From Intrasporangium flavum (GTDB lineage: Bacteria > Actinomycetota > Actinomycetes > Actinomycetales > Dermatophilaceae): a stretch of 64,000 nt of DNA. Each line of letters opens with the position of its first letter. Positions within the stretch are counted from its first letter, which is position 1. Shown here piece by piece: positions 34,154 to 42,224 of the stretch. The position numbers were made by a program, and so were the translations under genes. The stretch covers positions 1-64,000 of the forward strand of contig NZ_MLJO01000024.1 of assembly GCF_001956915.1 (NCBI RefSeq), read 5' to 3'. The notes beneath the pieces were generated by a model, which saw nothing but the letters and a program-made list of their open reading frames with translations, searched no databases and had not been told where the DNA came from.

Positions 34154-34906
34154 TCAGGCGCGGCCGTAGCCCGACGGCGTGGTCCAGATCGAGTGGTAGC
34201 CGATCGTGGTGCCGGGGCGCTGGGCGTCGATCATGACGCCGGGGCTGACGTAGATGCCGACGTGGTAGACCGGCGAGCCGAAGAAGACGAGGTCACCCGC
34301 GCGCGGGTTGCTGACCGGCGTCGTGGCGGCCTTCTGCTGCGACGCCGTGCGCGGCAGAGAGACGCCGGCCTGGCGGAAGACGTACTGGACGAAGCCCGAG
34401 CAGTCGAAGCCCGACGGGCTCGTGCCGCCGTAGACGTACGGGACGCCGAAGTAGGACTGGGCGATGCCGACGATGCCGGACGCCGTGGGCGCCGGGTCGG
34501 ACAGCGCGACGCGGGAGGCCGAGCGGGACGCGCGGTCGGCGGCCTGCTGGCGGGCGTCCTCCGCAGCCTTGGCGGCGGCGCGCTCCTTCTCGACCTTGAC
34601 GTCCTTGATGACGACCGGCTTGACCGTCGCCTGCTTCGCGGCCGGCTTGGCGTAGCCGATCGAGGAGAGGGCGCTGGCCGCCTTGAGCGTGCCGACCTGG
34701 GGGCCGACGACCGACGGCGCCGCGGTGCTCGAGCCGTCGGCCGCGCTCGCCGGACCGGCGAACGTCGCGACGAGACCACCGGAAGCGGCCACGATCGCGG
34801 CACCCTTCACGGCGGGCTGAGCGGACTCCTTGGCGATGAGCTTGAGCTCGGCGATCGCGTTGAACCGGCCGGGGGCGCGGTGGCGCCCGGTAACGTTCTG
34901 AGCCAC
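34154..34906 (-). CDS. NlpC/P60 cell-wall endopeptidase (C40), under c-di-AMP riboswitch
   Basis: A 250-aa exported protein that should cleave peptidoglycan stem peptides. Residues 35-55 form the signal region (GPASA at the cut), followed by a Lys/Ala-rich coiled stretch and the catalytic domain with Cys169 (FDCSGFVQYV) and His215 (VYHVGIYV); the third residue is probably in MIDAQRPG. GTG start with GAGAGG five to ten bases upstream, directly after the riboswitch P1 helix. Regulation by c-di-AMP links wall remodelling to osmotic or cell-wall status. Confidence 0.9.
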   Translation of the reverse strand: MAQNVTGRHRAPGRFNAIAELKLIAKESAQPAVKGAAIVAASGGLVATFAGPASAADGSSTAAPSVVGPQVGTLKAASALSSIGYAKPAAKQATVKPVVIKDVKVEKERAAAKAAEDARQQAADRASRSASRVALSDPAPTASGIVGIAQSYFGVPYVYGGTSPSGFDCSGFVQYVFRQAGVSLPRTASQQKAATTPVSNPRAGDLVFFGSPVYHVGIYVSPGVMIDAQRPGTTIGYHSIWTTPSGYGRA

Positions 34907-34920
34907 GTTTGACCTCTCGA

Positions 34921-35101
34921 CGCCTACGAGGTGAGCTGTCGGGTTCGGGCGGATTGAGGTACTGCTCGCCCGGCCATCGCTCGGACCTTGCGGTCCACGG
35001 AGGGCTTCACCCCGAGGACGTCCGGAGACGCCCGAAGGTGGTTCCCCCGCTCCTGCCATGCGGATCGTGCAGGGGCCCCGGGTCGATGGCAGGATTAGGC
35101 G
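34921..35101 (-). ncRNA. c-di-AMP (ydaO/yuaA) riboswitch
   Basis: On the minus strand the leader of the NlpC gene shows the class signatures in order: CGCCTA opening P1 (about 35101), AGCGGGGGAACCACC, GGGGTGAAGCC, then CCCGAACCCGACAGCTCACC and GTAGGCG closing P1 at 34921-34926. The spacing and conserved blocks match the ydaO family. The ribosome-binding site lies right after P1, which fits translational or transcriptional OFF control by c-di-AMP, as known for actinobacterial nlpC and rpf genes. Confidence 0.88.
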
Positions 35102-35146
35102 GTTCGACCCGTGGCACTCGCCCGACGGGGAGAGCGAGCGGGGCTC

Positions 35147-35176
35147 ACGCTACCCAAACTGCGCGCGGGTTGTCAC
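35147..35176 (-). promoter_or_regulatory. Likely promoter of the riboswitch transcript
   Basis: On the minus strand GTGACA (35176-35171), an 18-bp spacer and TAGCGT (35152-35147) form a plausible housekeeping promoter about 40 nt before the riboswitch. Upstream to 35339 I see no gene. Confidence 0.5.
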
Positions 35177-35339
35177 CCCGAGAGACCGACGATTTCAACG
35201 GATTTTCCGTCGGATCGTCCGAGGCCGTCCCAAATGCCCACAGCCCCAACACAATCGGGCACGCCGAATCGGACGAAACGGACAGGTCGGGCCCGGTCCG
35301 CTCCGTGGGCACGCCTCCGAGGCGTCCGCTGGCGTGGGC

Positions 35340-36047
35340 TCAGGCGGCCTGGCAGAACACGTGGACGGCCACCTCGTCGGGCAGCGACACGCCCTCACCG
35401 GCGTCCGGCGCCTCGCTCACGGCCACGACCCGCCCGCCCTCGCGGACGACGCGCACCCGCGCCCCCGGCAGCACCCCGGCGGAGGTGAGCAGGGCCAGCG
35501 CCTCGGGGTCGACCTGCACCGGCTCGCCGATCCGGCGGATCGTCACGACAGCCGGCTCGGCGCCCGCCGCGGTGGTCAGGGCCGTGAGGCCGGTGAGGAA
35601 GCCGGCGGCGGCCTCCTCGGACACGCCGAGCTCGTGCAGCCCCGGGATCGGGTTGCCGTAGGGCGACTCGAGGCCACCCTCGATGAGGCCGAGGATCTTG
35701 CGCTCGACCTTCTCCGACATGACGTGCTCCCAGCGGCACGCCTCGTCGTGGGCGTACTCCCACTCGAGGCCGATGACGTCGACGAGGAGCCGCTCGGCGA
35801 GGCGGTGCTTGCGCATGACGCGCGTCGCGAGGAGGCGGCCGTGGTCGGACAGCTCGAGGTGACGGTCGCCCGACACGGCGACGAGGCCGTCGCGCTCCAT
35901 CCGGGCCACGGTCTGCGACACCGTCGGGCCGGAGTGGCCCAGACGCTCCGCGATGCGTGCGCGCAGGGGGACGATGCCCTCCTCCTCGAGCTCGAAGATG
36001 GTGCGCAGGTACATCTCGGTGGTGTCGATCAGGTCCGTCACGGTCAT
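35340..36047 (-). CDS. ideR: Iron-dependent repressor, IdeR/DtxR type
   Basis: A 235-aa metal-responsive repressor. TTEMYLRTIFELEEEG, PLRARIAERLGHSGPTVSQTVARMERDGL (recognition helix) and RWEHVMSEKVERKIL (metal-site helix) are nearly those of mycobacterial IdeR; a C-terminal SH3-like domain follows. With Fe(II) it represses iron uptake and can activate ferritin. It is 12 bp after an MFS gene and probably expressed from it. Its own target boxes were searched for by eye; one candidate is at 50.97 kb. Confidence 0.92.
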   Translation of the reverse strand: MTVTDLIDTTEMYLRTIFELEEEGIVPLRARIAERLGHSGPTVSQTVARMERDGLVAVSGDRHLELSDHGRLLATRVMRKHRLAERLLVDVIGLEWEYAHDEACRWEHVMSEKVERKILGLIEGGLESPYGNPIPGLHELGVSEEAAAGFLTGLTALTTAAGAEPAVVTIRRIGEPVQVDPEALALLTSAGVLPGARVRVVREGGRVVAVSEAPDAGEGVSLPDEVAVHVFCQAA

Positions 36048-36059
36048 ACCTTCTCAGAA

Positions 36060-37478
36060 TCAGGACGCCTCGGGCGTCGCCCCTCCCGGCGCCCCTTCCG
36101 CCGCCTCTCCCGCGGCGCCGGCACCGCGGCCCCGCAGGGGTCGCGTCGGGTCGTGGCGCGGCACCCAGATGCGCAGCCACCCCGCGCCGAGCAGCGCCGC
36201 CGCGCCGAGGACGACGGCGGACGCCCCGAGCGTCAGGACGGCCGTCAGGGCTGACAACGCCAGCGGGCCCGCCGCCCTTCCCAGGTCGGCGCAGAGGCGC
36301 CACCCGCCGAGGAACTGGGCACGCCCGTCGGCCGGCGACGCGTCGGCCCCGAGGGTCATGATGAGCCCGGCCCCGAGGCCGTTGCCGATCCCGAGCACCG
36401 TGGCGGCGGCGGTCACGGCCACGAGCGAGGTGGCGAGCGGCAGCAGCGCCATGCCGAGGCCGAGCACGAGCATGCTCGGCACCGCGGCGGCCACCCGGCC
36501 GAACCGGTCCATGAGCCAGCCCGAGGGATAGAACAGGAGCATGTCGACGGCTCCGGCGACGCCGAAGACGAGCGAGGTCTGCGCCGGGCTGAACCCGACC
36601 GACTCGGCCCACAGCGGCACGAGCGCCTCGCGGATCGCCCGCGCGCCGGCGACGCACATCGCACCGGTGCCGAGGGTCAGGAGCACGTGCCGGTGCTCGA
36701 GGAGCACCGACGCCACCGACCGCGGGGCGCGCCCGCCACCCCGGACGCGACCGCCCCGACCGCCCCGACCGCCCCGACCGGCCGCGTGCGCGTCGTGGCC
36801 GGCGGTGATGTCGGGCGCGACGAGCACGAGCAGGAACGCCGCGACGCTCGCGATGCCGCCGACGACGTAGGCCGACTCGATACCCCACCGGGTGATGACG
36901 AGAGAGCCGACGAACGGGCCGATGAAGTAGCCGATGCGGTGAACCCCGCCGAGCGTCGACAGGGCCCGGGCCCGCATCGCGACCGGCACCGCCTCGGTGA
37001 GGTAGGCCTGCCGGGCCAGGCCGAACAGCGATCCGGCCAACCCGATGACGAGCACGCCAGTGAAGAGCCCGGCGACCGAGCCGGCCAGCGCCGCCACGAC
37101 CATGCCGACGGCCTCGACGACGGCGGCCACGAGCAGGGCCCGCCGCTCGCCGATGCGCGCCGCGAGCGCCCCGGACGGCAGGTCGCCGAGCAGCTGGCCG
37201 ATGCCGAGGGTCCCGACGAGCAGGGCCGCGACGCCGAGCGAGGCACCGAGCTCACGGGCCGAGACGGCGATGATCGGCGCGACGGCGCCGGCACCCGTGG
37301 AGCCGAGCAGCGTCGGCCCGTACGCCGACAGCGCGACGGCGCGCAGGCGCAGGGGCTCGCCCTCCTGGGCAGGCGCCGATGCAGGGCCGGGCGCAGGGCC
37401 CGGGCGCCCCGACGGGCGTCCGATATGCCCCGGTTCGGGCCCGGGCCCGCCGTTCCGCTCCCCCTGAGTCTCGGTCAC
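36060..37478 (-). CDS. MFS transporter with Gly/Arg-rich loop
   Basis: A 472-aa permease with about 12 helices, an N-terminal Gly/Pro-rich tail of about 40 residues and an extended central loop containing repeated GRG units coded by a 9-bp repeat. GDLPSGALAARIGERR is the motif A loop. GTG start. It precedes ideR by 12 bp, so it is probably co-expressed; an iron or drug substrate cannot be told from sequence. Confidence 0.85.
   Translation of the reverse strand: MTETQGERNGGPGPEPGHIGRPSGRPGPAPGPASAPAQEGEPLRLRAVALSAYGPTLLGSTGAGAVAPIIAVSARELGASLGVAALLVGTLGIGQLLGDLPSGALAARIGERRALLVAAVVEAVGMVVAALAGSVAGLFTGVLVIGLAGSLFGLARQAYLTEAVPVAMRARALSTLGGVHRIGYFIGPFVGSLVITRWGIESAYVVGGIASVAAFLLVLVAPDITAGHDAHAAGRGGRGGRGGRVRGGGRAPRSVASVLLEHRHVLLTLGTGAMCVAGARAIREALVPLWAESVGFSPAQTSLVFGVAGAVDMLLFYPSGWLMDRFGRVAAAVPSMLVLGLGMALLPLATSLVAVTAAATVLGIGNGLGAGLIMTLGADASPADGRAQFLGGWRLCADLGRAAGPLALSALTAVLTLGASAVVLGAAALLGAGWLRIWVPRHDPTRPLRGRGAGAAGEAAEGAPGGATPEAS
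36747..36786. repeat. Nine-bp tandem repeat inside the MFS gene
   Basis: CCGCCCCGA repeats three times exactly from 36751 with degenerate flanking copies. On the coding strand it gives repeated Gly-Arg-Gly units in the cytoplasmic loop between helices 6 and 7. Copy number may vary between strains without breaking the frame. Confidence 0.7.
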
Positions 37479-37518
37479 GCCACAGGACCCTAACGATCGG
37501 GTTACTCAGGTGGCCGGG

Positions 37519-37539
37519 TCGTTCCGGCCGACGGAACGA
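37519..37539. promoter_or_regulatory. Inverted repeat in a divergent promoter region
   Basis: TCGTTCCG and CGGAACGA are perfect 8-bp inverted arms with a 5-bp spacer, 7 bp before the GTG at 37547 and 40 bp before the divergent MFS start. A likely operator; the protein is unknown. Confidence 0.5.
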
Positions 37540-37546
37540 TGGGGCC

Positions 37547-38650
37547 GTGACGACGAGCGAGCGGGCTACGGGGGCCCTGGCGGTGGCAGCAGCCACCGCC
37601 CTCGTCGTCGCGCTCGCCTCCCCCGTCGCCACCGCCGTCATCGGGCTCATCATCTTCGGCACCCTCGCCGTGCTGCTCGAGCTGCGCTACCTCATCGGCC
37701 GCCTGCCCGTCATCGCGCGCCGCGACGTCGTCAGCGGCCTCGCGGTGCTCCTCGCCGGCACGAGCGTGCTGCGCCTCGCCGAGCACCTGCTCGGCAGCCA
37801 GGCCCGACGCGCCGAGGCCATGCTCGGCTTCTGCGTGGTCGCGCTCGTGGCCCGGGTGGGCCTGCGTGGACGCCGACGCGTCGTGGCCTACGTCGTCGCC
37901 GGGCTGCTCGGCGCCGCGTCGCTCGTGTGGCCCGACCACTACGCGTTCGCGCTGCTGCACCTGCACCAGCTCGTCGTCCTCGTCTTCCTCTGGGACTGGG
38001 CCGGCCGCCTGCCCCGGGCCTTCGACCGCCGGCTGTTCCGCGGCGTCCAGCTCGCGTGGGGGCTGCTCGTCCCCGCGGCCCTGCTCGCCGGCGCGGTCGA
38101 CTCGTGGCTGACCGGCGAGCCCGGCATCGTGCGCAGCGTCGTCGGCGACGGGCGCTCCCTCGTGGCCGCGGCCGCCCTGCCCGGCGACGCGTCGGGCGTG
38201 CTCGACCTGCGCCTGCTCACCGTCTACGCGTTCCTGCAGACGATGCAGCTGCTCGTGTGGGTGGCGTTCATGCCGCGCTTCGCCACCGAGGAGTCGGCCG
38301 CCTTCGAGGGCCGCTTCCCGTGGCTGACCGGGGCCCGGGTCTGGGCGGTCGGGTTCATCGCCGCGGCGGTCGTCGCCGTCGTCTTCGCGATGGGGTTCCG
38401 GCAGGGGCAGGTGCTCTTCGGCGCCCTGTGGTCGTGGGCCGTGCACCTCGAGATGGCAGCGGCGCTCGTCGTCGTCGCGGCCGGTCGCCGCACCCGGACC
38501 AAGCCGCGCCTCACCCTCGTGCCCGACCCGCCAGCCAGCGCCGAGCCGCCCACGCCGCGCCAGGCCGGGCCCGCTGCCGGCGGCCACGGCTCGGTCGCCG
38601 ACCCGCAGCCGGCCACGGCCGTCGCCCCCGAGGCCGAGGTCGGCAGCTGA
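37547..38650 (+). CDS. Polytopic membrane protein of unknown function
   Basis: A 367-aa protein with eight or so hydrophobic helices, conserved-looking HLHQLVVLVFLWDWAGRLPRAF in the middle and a Pro/Ala-rich cytoplasmic tail. The histidine-rich helix (HLHQ, HLLG) could hold a metal or haem, but no family was recognised. GTG start at 37547 directly after an inverted repeat. Confidence 0.65.
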   Translation: MTTSERATGALAVAAATALVVALASPVATAVIGLIIFGTLAVLLELRYLIGRLPVIARRDVVSGLAVLLAGTSVLRLAEHLLGSQARRAEAMLGFCVVALVARVGLRGRRRVVAYVVAGLLGAASLVWPDHYAFALLHLHQLVVLVFLWDWAGRLPRAFDRRLFRGVQLAWGLLVPAALLAGAVDSWLTGEPGIVRSVVGDGRSLVAAAALPGDASGVLDLRLLTVYAFLQTMQLLVWVAFMPRFATEESAAFEGRFPWLTGARVWAVGFIAAAVVAVVFAMGFRQGQVLFGALWSWAVHLEMAAALVVVAAGRRTRTKPRLTLVPDPPASAEPPTPRQAGPAAGGHGSVADPQPATAVAPEAEVGS

Positions 38651-38692
38651 CCGACCGCGCCACCGGCGTCGGTTCGCCCGGTGGAAAAGTCC

Positions 38693-38721
38693 TTGCCCGC
38701 CTCCGCGGCGCGACGTAACGT
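38693..38721 (+). promoter_or_regulatory. Promoter of a mini-transcript
   Basis: TTGCCC (38693-38698), a 17-bp spacer and TAACGT (38716-38721) form a good promoter. The -10 lies in a dyad, CGACGTAACGTCG (38711-38723), which could be an operator. The predicted start near 38728 would give a transcript of about 130 nt ending at the terminator at 38853. Confidence 0.55.
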
Positions 38722-38756
38722 CGTCGCATCGACAACGGAAGGAGGTGGTCCGAGAA

Positions 38757-38795
38757 GTGATCTCTTCCGGAACGTGCGAGGTGGCCACGCGATAG
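38757..38795 (+). CDS. 12-codon mini-ORF with near-perfect Shine-Dalgarno
   Basis: GTG followed by codons for ISSGTCEVATR and TAG. AAGGAGGTGG (38739-38748) matches the 16S 3' end almost fully. A hairpin (38779-38809) with AGGTGG/CCACCT and ACGCG/CGCGT covers its end, and the same CCACCT could instead pair with the AGGTGG in the ribosome-binding site. This looks like a leader peptide or tiny protein within a short structured RNA, with no gene downstream on this strand. Confidence 0.45.
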   Translation: MISSGTCEVATR

Positions 38796-38827
38796 CCGCG
38801 TCCCCACCTTCACTCAGGAGTGAGGCA

Positions 38828-38853
38828 GGGCGGTCCGGTCAGCCGGGCCGCCC
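38828..38853 (+). terminator. Terminator of the mini-transcript
   Basis: GGGCGGTCCGG, loop TCAG and CCGGGCCGCCC form an 11-bp stem (one U-G pair) followed by TGTTCTGTGT. On the other strand it lies 30 bp past the pdxH stop, so it may serve both. Confidence 0.8.
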
Positions 38854-38882
38854 TGTTCTGTGTCCGCCGCCGGTCGGCCCGC

Positions 38883-39695
38883 TCAGGGCTGCAGGCGCGA
38901 GCGGCTCCAGGCCGAGGGGTCGGCGAGGCTGCCGACGCCGGTGCGGCGGAAGACGATGCGGTCGTGGAGCCGGTTGGCGCGTCCGGCCCAGAACTCGACC
39001 TCGTCGCAGACGACGCGCCAGCCGCCCCAGAAGTCGGGCACCGGCACGTCGGCATCGCTGCCGGTGTCGGGGAAGCGCGCCAGCACCTCCTGCCAGCGGC
39101 GCTCGAGCTCGGCGCGGTCGGCGGCCGGGCGCGACTGGTCCGAGGCCCACGCCGACAGCCGGGAGCCGTACGGGCGCGAGGAGAAGTAGGCCTCGACCTC
39201 GCTGCGCCCGACCAGCTGGGCCCGGCCCCGGAACCGGATCGCCCGGTAGAGCGAGGGCCAGGTCAGCGACACCGCGACGCTCGGGTTGGCGCGCAGCTCC
39301 TCGCTCTTGGCCGAGCCGAGGTTGGTGACGAAGCCGGGACCCCGCTCGTCGAAGAAGCGCATGAGCACGGTGCGCACGTTCGGCACGCCGGACGCGTCGA
39401 CGGTGGCCACCGAGATGGCCGTCGGCTCTGGCACGTCGTCGCGCTCGTGGGCCGCGAGCACCGCGGCGTCGACCCACGCGCGGGCCTGCTCGTAGGGCGA
39501 TTCCGCCACCTGCGACTCGTCGAGGCCCTCGCCCGCGTAGTCGACGCGTCGCGCCTGCGGGGGCACGGACGCGTCGGACGCACCTGACGCGTCGGTCGCG
39601 CCGGCCATGCCGCCGGACGCGTCGGTCGAGCGGTTCGCGTCGGTCGCGTCGCTGGTGCCGGCGCCGGGCGGGTACGAGGAGTCCGGAGTGTCCAT
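38883..39695 (-). CDS. pdxH: Pyridoxamine 5'-phosphate oxidase
   Basis: A 270-aa FMN enzyme making pyridoxal 5'-phosphate. Family motifs: NVRTVLMRFFDERGPGFVTNL, RFRGRAQLVGRSEVEAYFSSRPYGSRLSAWAS and the C-terminal WSRSRLQP ending. The first 45 residues are an Asp/Ala/Ser/Gly-rich extension with several DAS units coded by GACGCGTC repeats; an internal ATG at 39608 would remove part of it. The catalytic core starts near RRVDYAGEGL. Confidence 0.92.
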   Translation of the reverse strand: MDTPDSSYPPGAGTSDATDANRSTDASGGMAGATDASGASDASVPPQARRVDYAGEGLDESQVAESPYEQARAWVDAAVLAAHERDDVPEPTAISVATVDASGVPNVRTVLMRFFDERGPGFVTNLGSAKSEELRANPSVAVSLTWPSLYRAIRFRGRAQLVGRSEVEAYFSSRPYGSRLSAWASDQSRPAADRAELERRWQEVLARFPDTGSDADVPVPDFWGGWRVVCDEVEFWAGRANRLHDRIVFRRTGVGSLADPSAWSRSRLQP

Positions 39696-39795
39696 GACCT
39701 CAGACTAGGGTTTGGGGCAGACGGCCCGCGGGCGTCGGGCGACGGCCCCGCGGACGCAACGATCGGCCCGGCGACGGGCAGGAGGAGTAGACGCG

Positions 39796-40200
39796 ATGGC
39801 AGGCAAGGGCAAGGTGATCGGCCAGGGCGTCCGGCTCGGCATCAAGTACGGACCGCAGATCTGGGTGGCCACCCAGGCGTTCCGCGAGCCGGCCAAGGAG
39901 GCCATCAACAAGGCCGTCTCGAGCGAGAAGGCCCGCCGGCAGGCCATGGCCCACGCGTCGTCGCTGTCCGAGGGCAGCATCCTCAAGGTCTACAAGGGCG
40001 ATCGCGCGCACTGGGTGGTCTTCAGCGCCGACGAGTCGGTCACCGTGTACCCGCCGGCCGACATCCCGCTGTCGATGCTCGTCGAGCGTGCCGACCTCAC
40101 CAAGCGGATCCGCCCCGAGGACAAGGTCGGCGTCAAGGGCCGCGCCAAGGACGCCGCCACCGCGGCCCTGCGCCGCGGCAAGCCCAACCAGCTGAACTGA
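39796..40200 (+). CDS. Hypothetical basic protein (134 aa)
   Basis: A 134-aa Lys/Arg-rich protein (MAGKGKVIGQGVRLGIKYGPQ...) with an N-terminal amphipathic stretch and a C-terminal Arg/Lys tail (ALRRGKPNQLN). GGAGGAG precedes ATG 39796. It has actinobacterial codon use and is probably expressed, but no family was recognised. Convergent with the pentapeptide gene. Confidence 0.65.
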   Translation: MAGKGKVIGQGVRLGIKYGPQIWVATQAFREPAKEAINKAVSSEKARRQAMAHASSLSEGSILKVYKGDRAHWVVFSADESVTVYPPADIPLSMLVERADLTKRIRPEDKVGVKGRAKDAATAALRRGKPNQLN

Positions 40201-40225
40201 CCCCGCTCCACGCCGCGGGCCCGCG

Positions 40226-40852
40226 TCAGTCGGCGATGACGATGCCGAGCTCGGCGGCGAGCGCGTCGGCCAGGTCGATGACCTGCGGCCGCGACAGCGT
40301 CGCGCCCTTGAGGCCGGCCAGGCCGTGGGGTGCCCGCAGCGTCGCCCCTGATAGGTCGAGCCCCTTGTAGCGGCCACGGCCGAACGACGGCTCGACCAGC
40401 GTGCACCCCTCGAACGTCAGCCCGTCGACAGTGGCCTCCTGCAGGTCGAGCTCGACGACGACGCAGTCGAGGAACGTGACGTCCTTGAGCTTCGCACCGC
40501 GCAGATTGAGGAAGTCGATCTTGCCGCCCCGCACCGTGACGTCGCGCCACGTCGAGCCCCACGCCGACACGGCCCCGAGGCGGCAGCCCTCGAGGGTCGT
40601 CTCGATCAGGCTCGCCTCCGGCAGGCTGACGCCGACGCCGTGGACGCGGTCCCACTCGCACTCGGACCAGCGCGAGGACTCCAGGTGGGCGTCGTCGAGG
40701 CCCACGTCGACGAGCGAGCACTCGAGGAAGGTGAAGCCGCCGGCGCGCGCCGCGGTGAAGTCGGTGCCCTCGAAGCGCACGGCGTCCTGGTGGGGGTCTC
40801 GTGTGGCGAACACCGCGTCGCGAAAGGAGGTCTGGTCGGCTGCTGACGGCAT
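40226..40852 (-). CDS. Pentapeptide-repeat protein
   Basis: A 208-aa protein built of A(D/N)LxX-type pentapeptides forming a right-handed quadrilateral helix (FEGTDFTAARAGGFTFLECSLVDV, LRGAKLKDVTFLDCVVVELDL and so on), with a C-terminal AGLKGATLSRPQVIDLADALAAELG. Family members include gyrase-protecting proteins, but most have unknown roles. ATG 40852 follows AAGGAGG. Confidence 0.85.
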   Translation of the reverse strand: MPSAADQTSFRDAVFATRDPHQDAVRFEGTDFTAARAGGFTFLECSLVDVGLDDAHLESSRWSECEWDRVHGVGVSLPEASLIETTLEGCRLGAVSAWGSTWRDVTVRGGKIDFLNLRGAKLKDVTFLDCVVVELDLQEATVDGLTFEGCTLVEPSFGRGRYKGLDLSGATLRAPHGLAGLKGATLSRPQVIDLADALAAELGIVIAD

Positions 40853-40867
40853 ACGGTGAGTCTGGCA

Positions 40868-40949
40868 GCGAGGACCGACGGCTCCCGACCACGGCGCCCG
40901 ACGCGTCCGCGAGGACCGACGGCTCCCGACCACGGCGCCCGACGCGTCC
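40868..40949. repeat. 41-bp tandem duplication
   Basis: A 41-bp unit occurs twice in tandem without a mismatch (40868-40908, 40909-40949) between the pentapeptide gene and citA. The unit ends with GACGCGTCC. It probably arose by recent slippage or unequal exchange and may carry two copies of a promoter-proximal site for citA. Confidence 0.85.
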
Positions 40950-41000
40950 GCTGCCTGGCCTCCACACCGCGGTGGTACCGCCTGCACAGCAAGGACCCAC

Positions 41001-42122
41001 ATGGCAGACAGCACGCCGGACCCCGACTTCAAGCCGGGTCTCGAGGGAGTCATCGCGTTCGAGTCGACGATCGCCGAGCCGGACAAGGAGGGTGGGGCCC
41101 TCCGCTACCGCGGCGTCGACATCAACGACCTCGTCGGCCGCGTCGACTTCGGGCACGTCTGGGGCCTGCTCGTCGACAACGAGTTCGACCCGGGCCTGCC
41201 GCCCGCAGAGCCCTATCCCCTGCCGGTCCACACCGGCGATGTCCGCGTCGACGTCCAGTCGGCGCTCGCGATGCTCGCGCCCGTCTGGGGCTTCCGCCCG
41301 ACGCTCGACATCGACGCCGAGGAGGTGCGCGACAACCTGGCTCGGGCCGCCGTCATGGCGCTGTCCTTCGTCGGCCAGTCGGCGCGCGGCCTCGGCCGCC
41401 CGATGGTGCCCCAGCGCGAGGTCGACAAGGGCCGCTCCATCACCGAGCGGTTCATGATCCGCTGGCGGGGCGAGCCCGACCCCAAGCACGTCGAGGCCGT
41501 CGACGCCTACTGGGTGTCGGCCGCCGAACACGGCATGAATGCCTCCACCTTCACCGCGCGCGTCATCACCTCGACCGGCGCCGACGTGGCCGCCGCGCTC
41601 TCCGGAGCGGTCGGCGCGATGTCGGGACCGCTCCACGGCGGGGCCCCCTCGCGCGTGCTCCACATGCTCTCCGGCGTCGAGGAGCAGGGCGACGCGTCGG
41701 CCTACGTCAAGGGTGTCCTCGACCGCGGCGAGCGCCTCATGGGCTTCGGCCACCGCGTCTACCGGGCCGAGGACCCGCGCGCCCGCGTGCTGCGCGCGGC
41801 CTGCGAGCGCCTCGGCGCCCCGCGCTACGAGGTGGCCGCGGCCCTGGAGAAGGCCGCGCTCGAGGAGCTGCAGGCCCGGCGCCCCGACCGCGTGCTCGCC
41901 ACGAACGTCGAGTTCTGGGCAGCGGTCATCCTCGACTTCGCCGAGGTGCCGCCGGAGATGTTCACGCCGATGTTCACGTGCGCGCGCACCGCCGGCTGGT
42001 CGGCGCACATCCTCGAGCAGAAGCAGACCGGACGCCTCATCCGACCGTCCTCGCGCTACATCGGCGAGGGGCCCCGCAAGCCCGAGGACGTCGCGGGCTG
42101 GACGCCCCAGGTCACCGGCTGA
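41001..42122 (+). CDS. citA: Citrate synthase 2
   Basis: A 373-aa type I citrate synthase of the short actinobacterial form. Catalytic residues: His in SAAEHGMNAST, His in SGPLHGGAPSR with GFGHRVYRAEDPRA, and Asp in ILDFAEVPP. It condenses oxaloacetate with acetyl-CoA. The name follows the mycobacterial citA paralogue, which shares length and the N-terminal GLEGVIAFEST opening. The promoter must lie in or near the 41-bp duplication. Confidence 0.88.
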   Translation: MADSTPDPDFKPGLEGVIAFESTIAEPDKEGGALRYRGVDINDLVGRVDFGHVWGLLVDNEFDPGLPPAEPYPLPVHTGDVRVDVQSALAMLAPVWGFRPTLDIDAEEVRDNLARAAVMALSFVGQSARGLGRPMVPQREVDKGRSITERFMIRWRGEPDPKHVEAVDAYWVSAAEHGMNASTFTARVITSTGADVAAALSGAVGAMSGPLHGGAPSRVLHMLSGVEEQGDASAYVKGVLDRGERLMGFGHRVYRAEDPRARVLRAACERLGAPRYEVAAALEKAALEELQARRPDRVLATNVEFWAAVILDFAEVPPEMFTPMFTCARTAGWSAHILEQKQTGRLIRPSSRYIGEGPRKPEDVAGWTPQVTG

Positions 42123-42224
42123 ACCCACCGCTCTCCCGGGGTGCCCCCCGGCTCTGACGCGCGTACGGTGGCGGGAGGAACCTCGCAAAGAGGACACCTG
42201 CAGCGCCCAGAGTCGGGAGGCACC

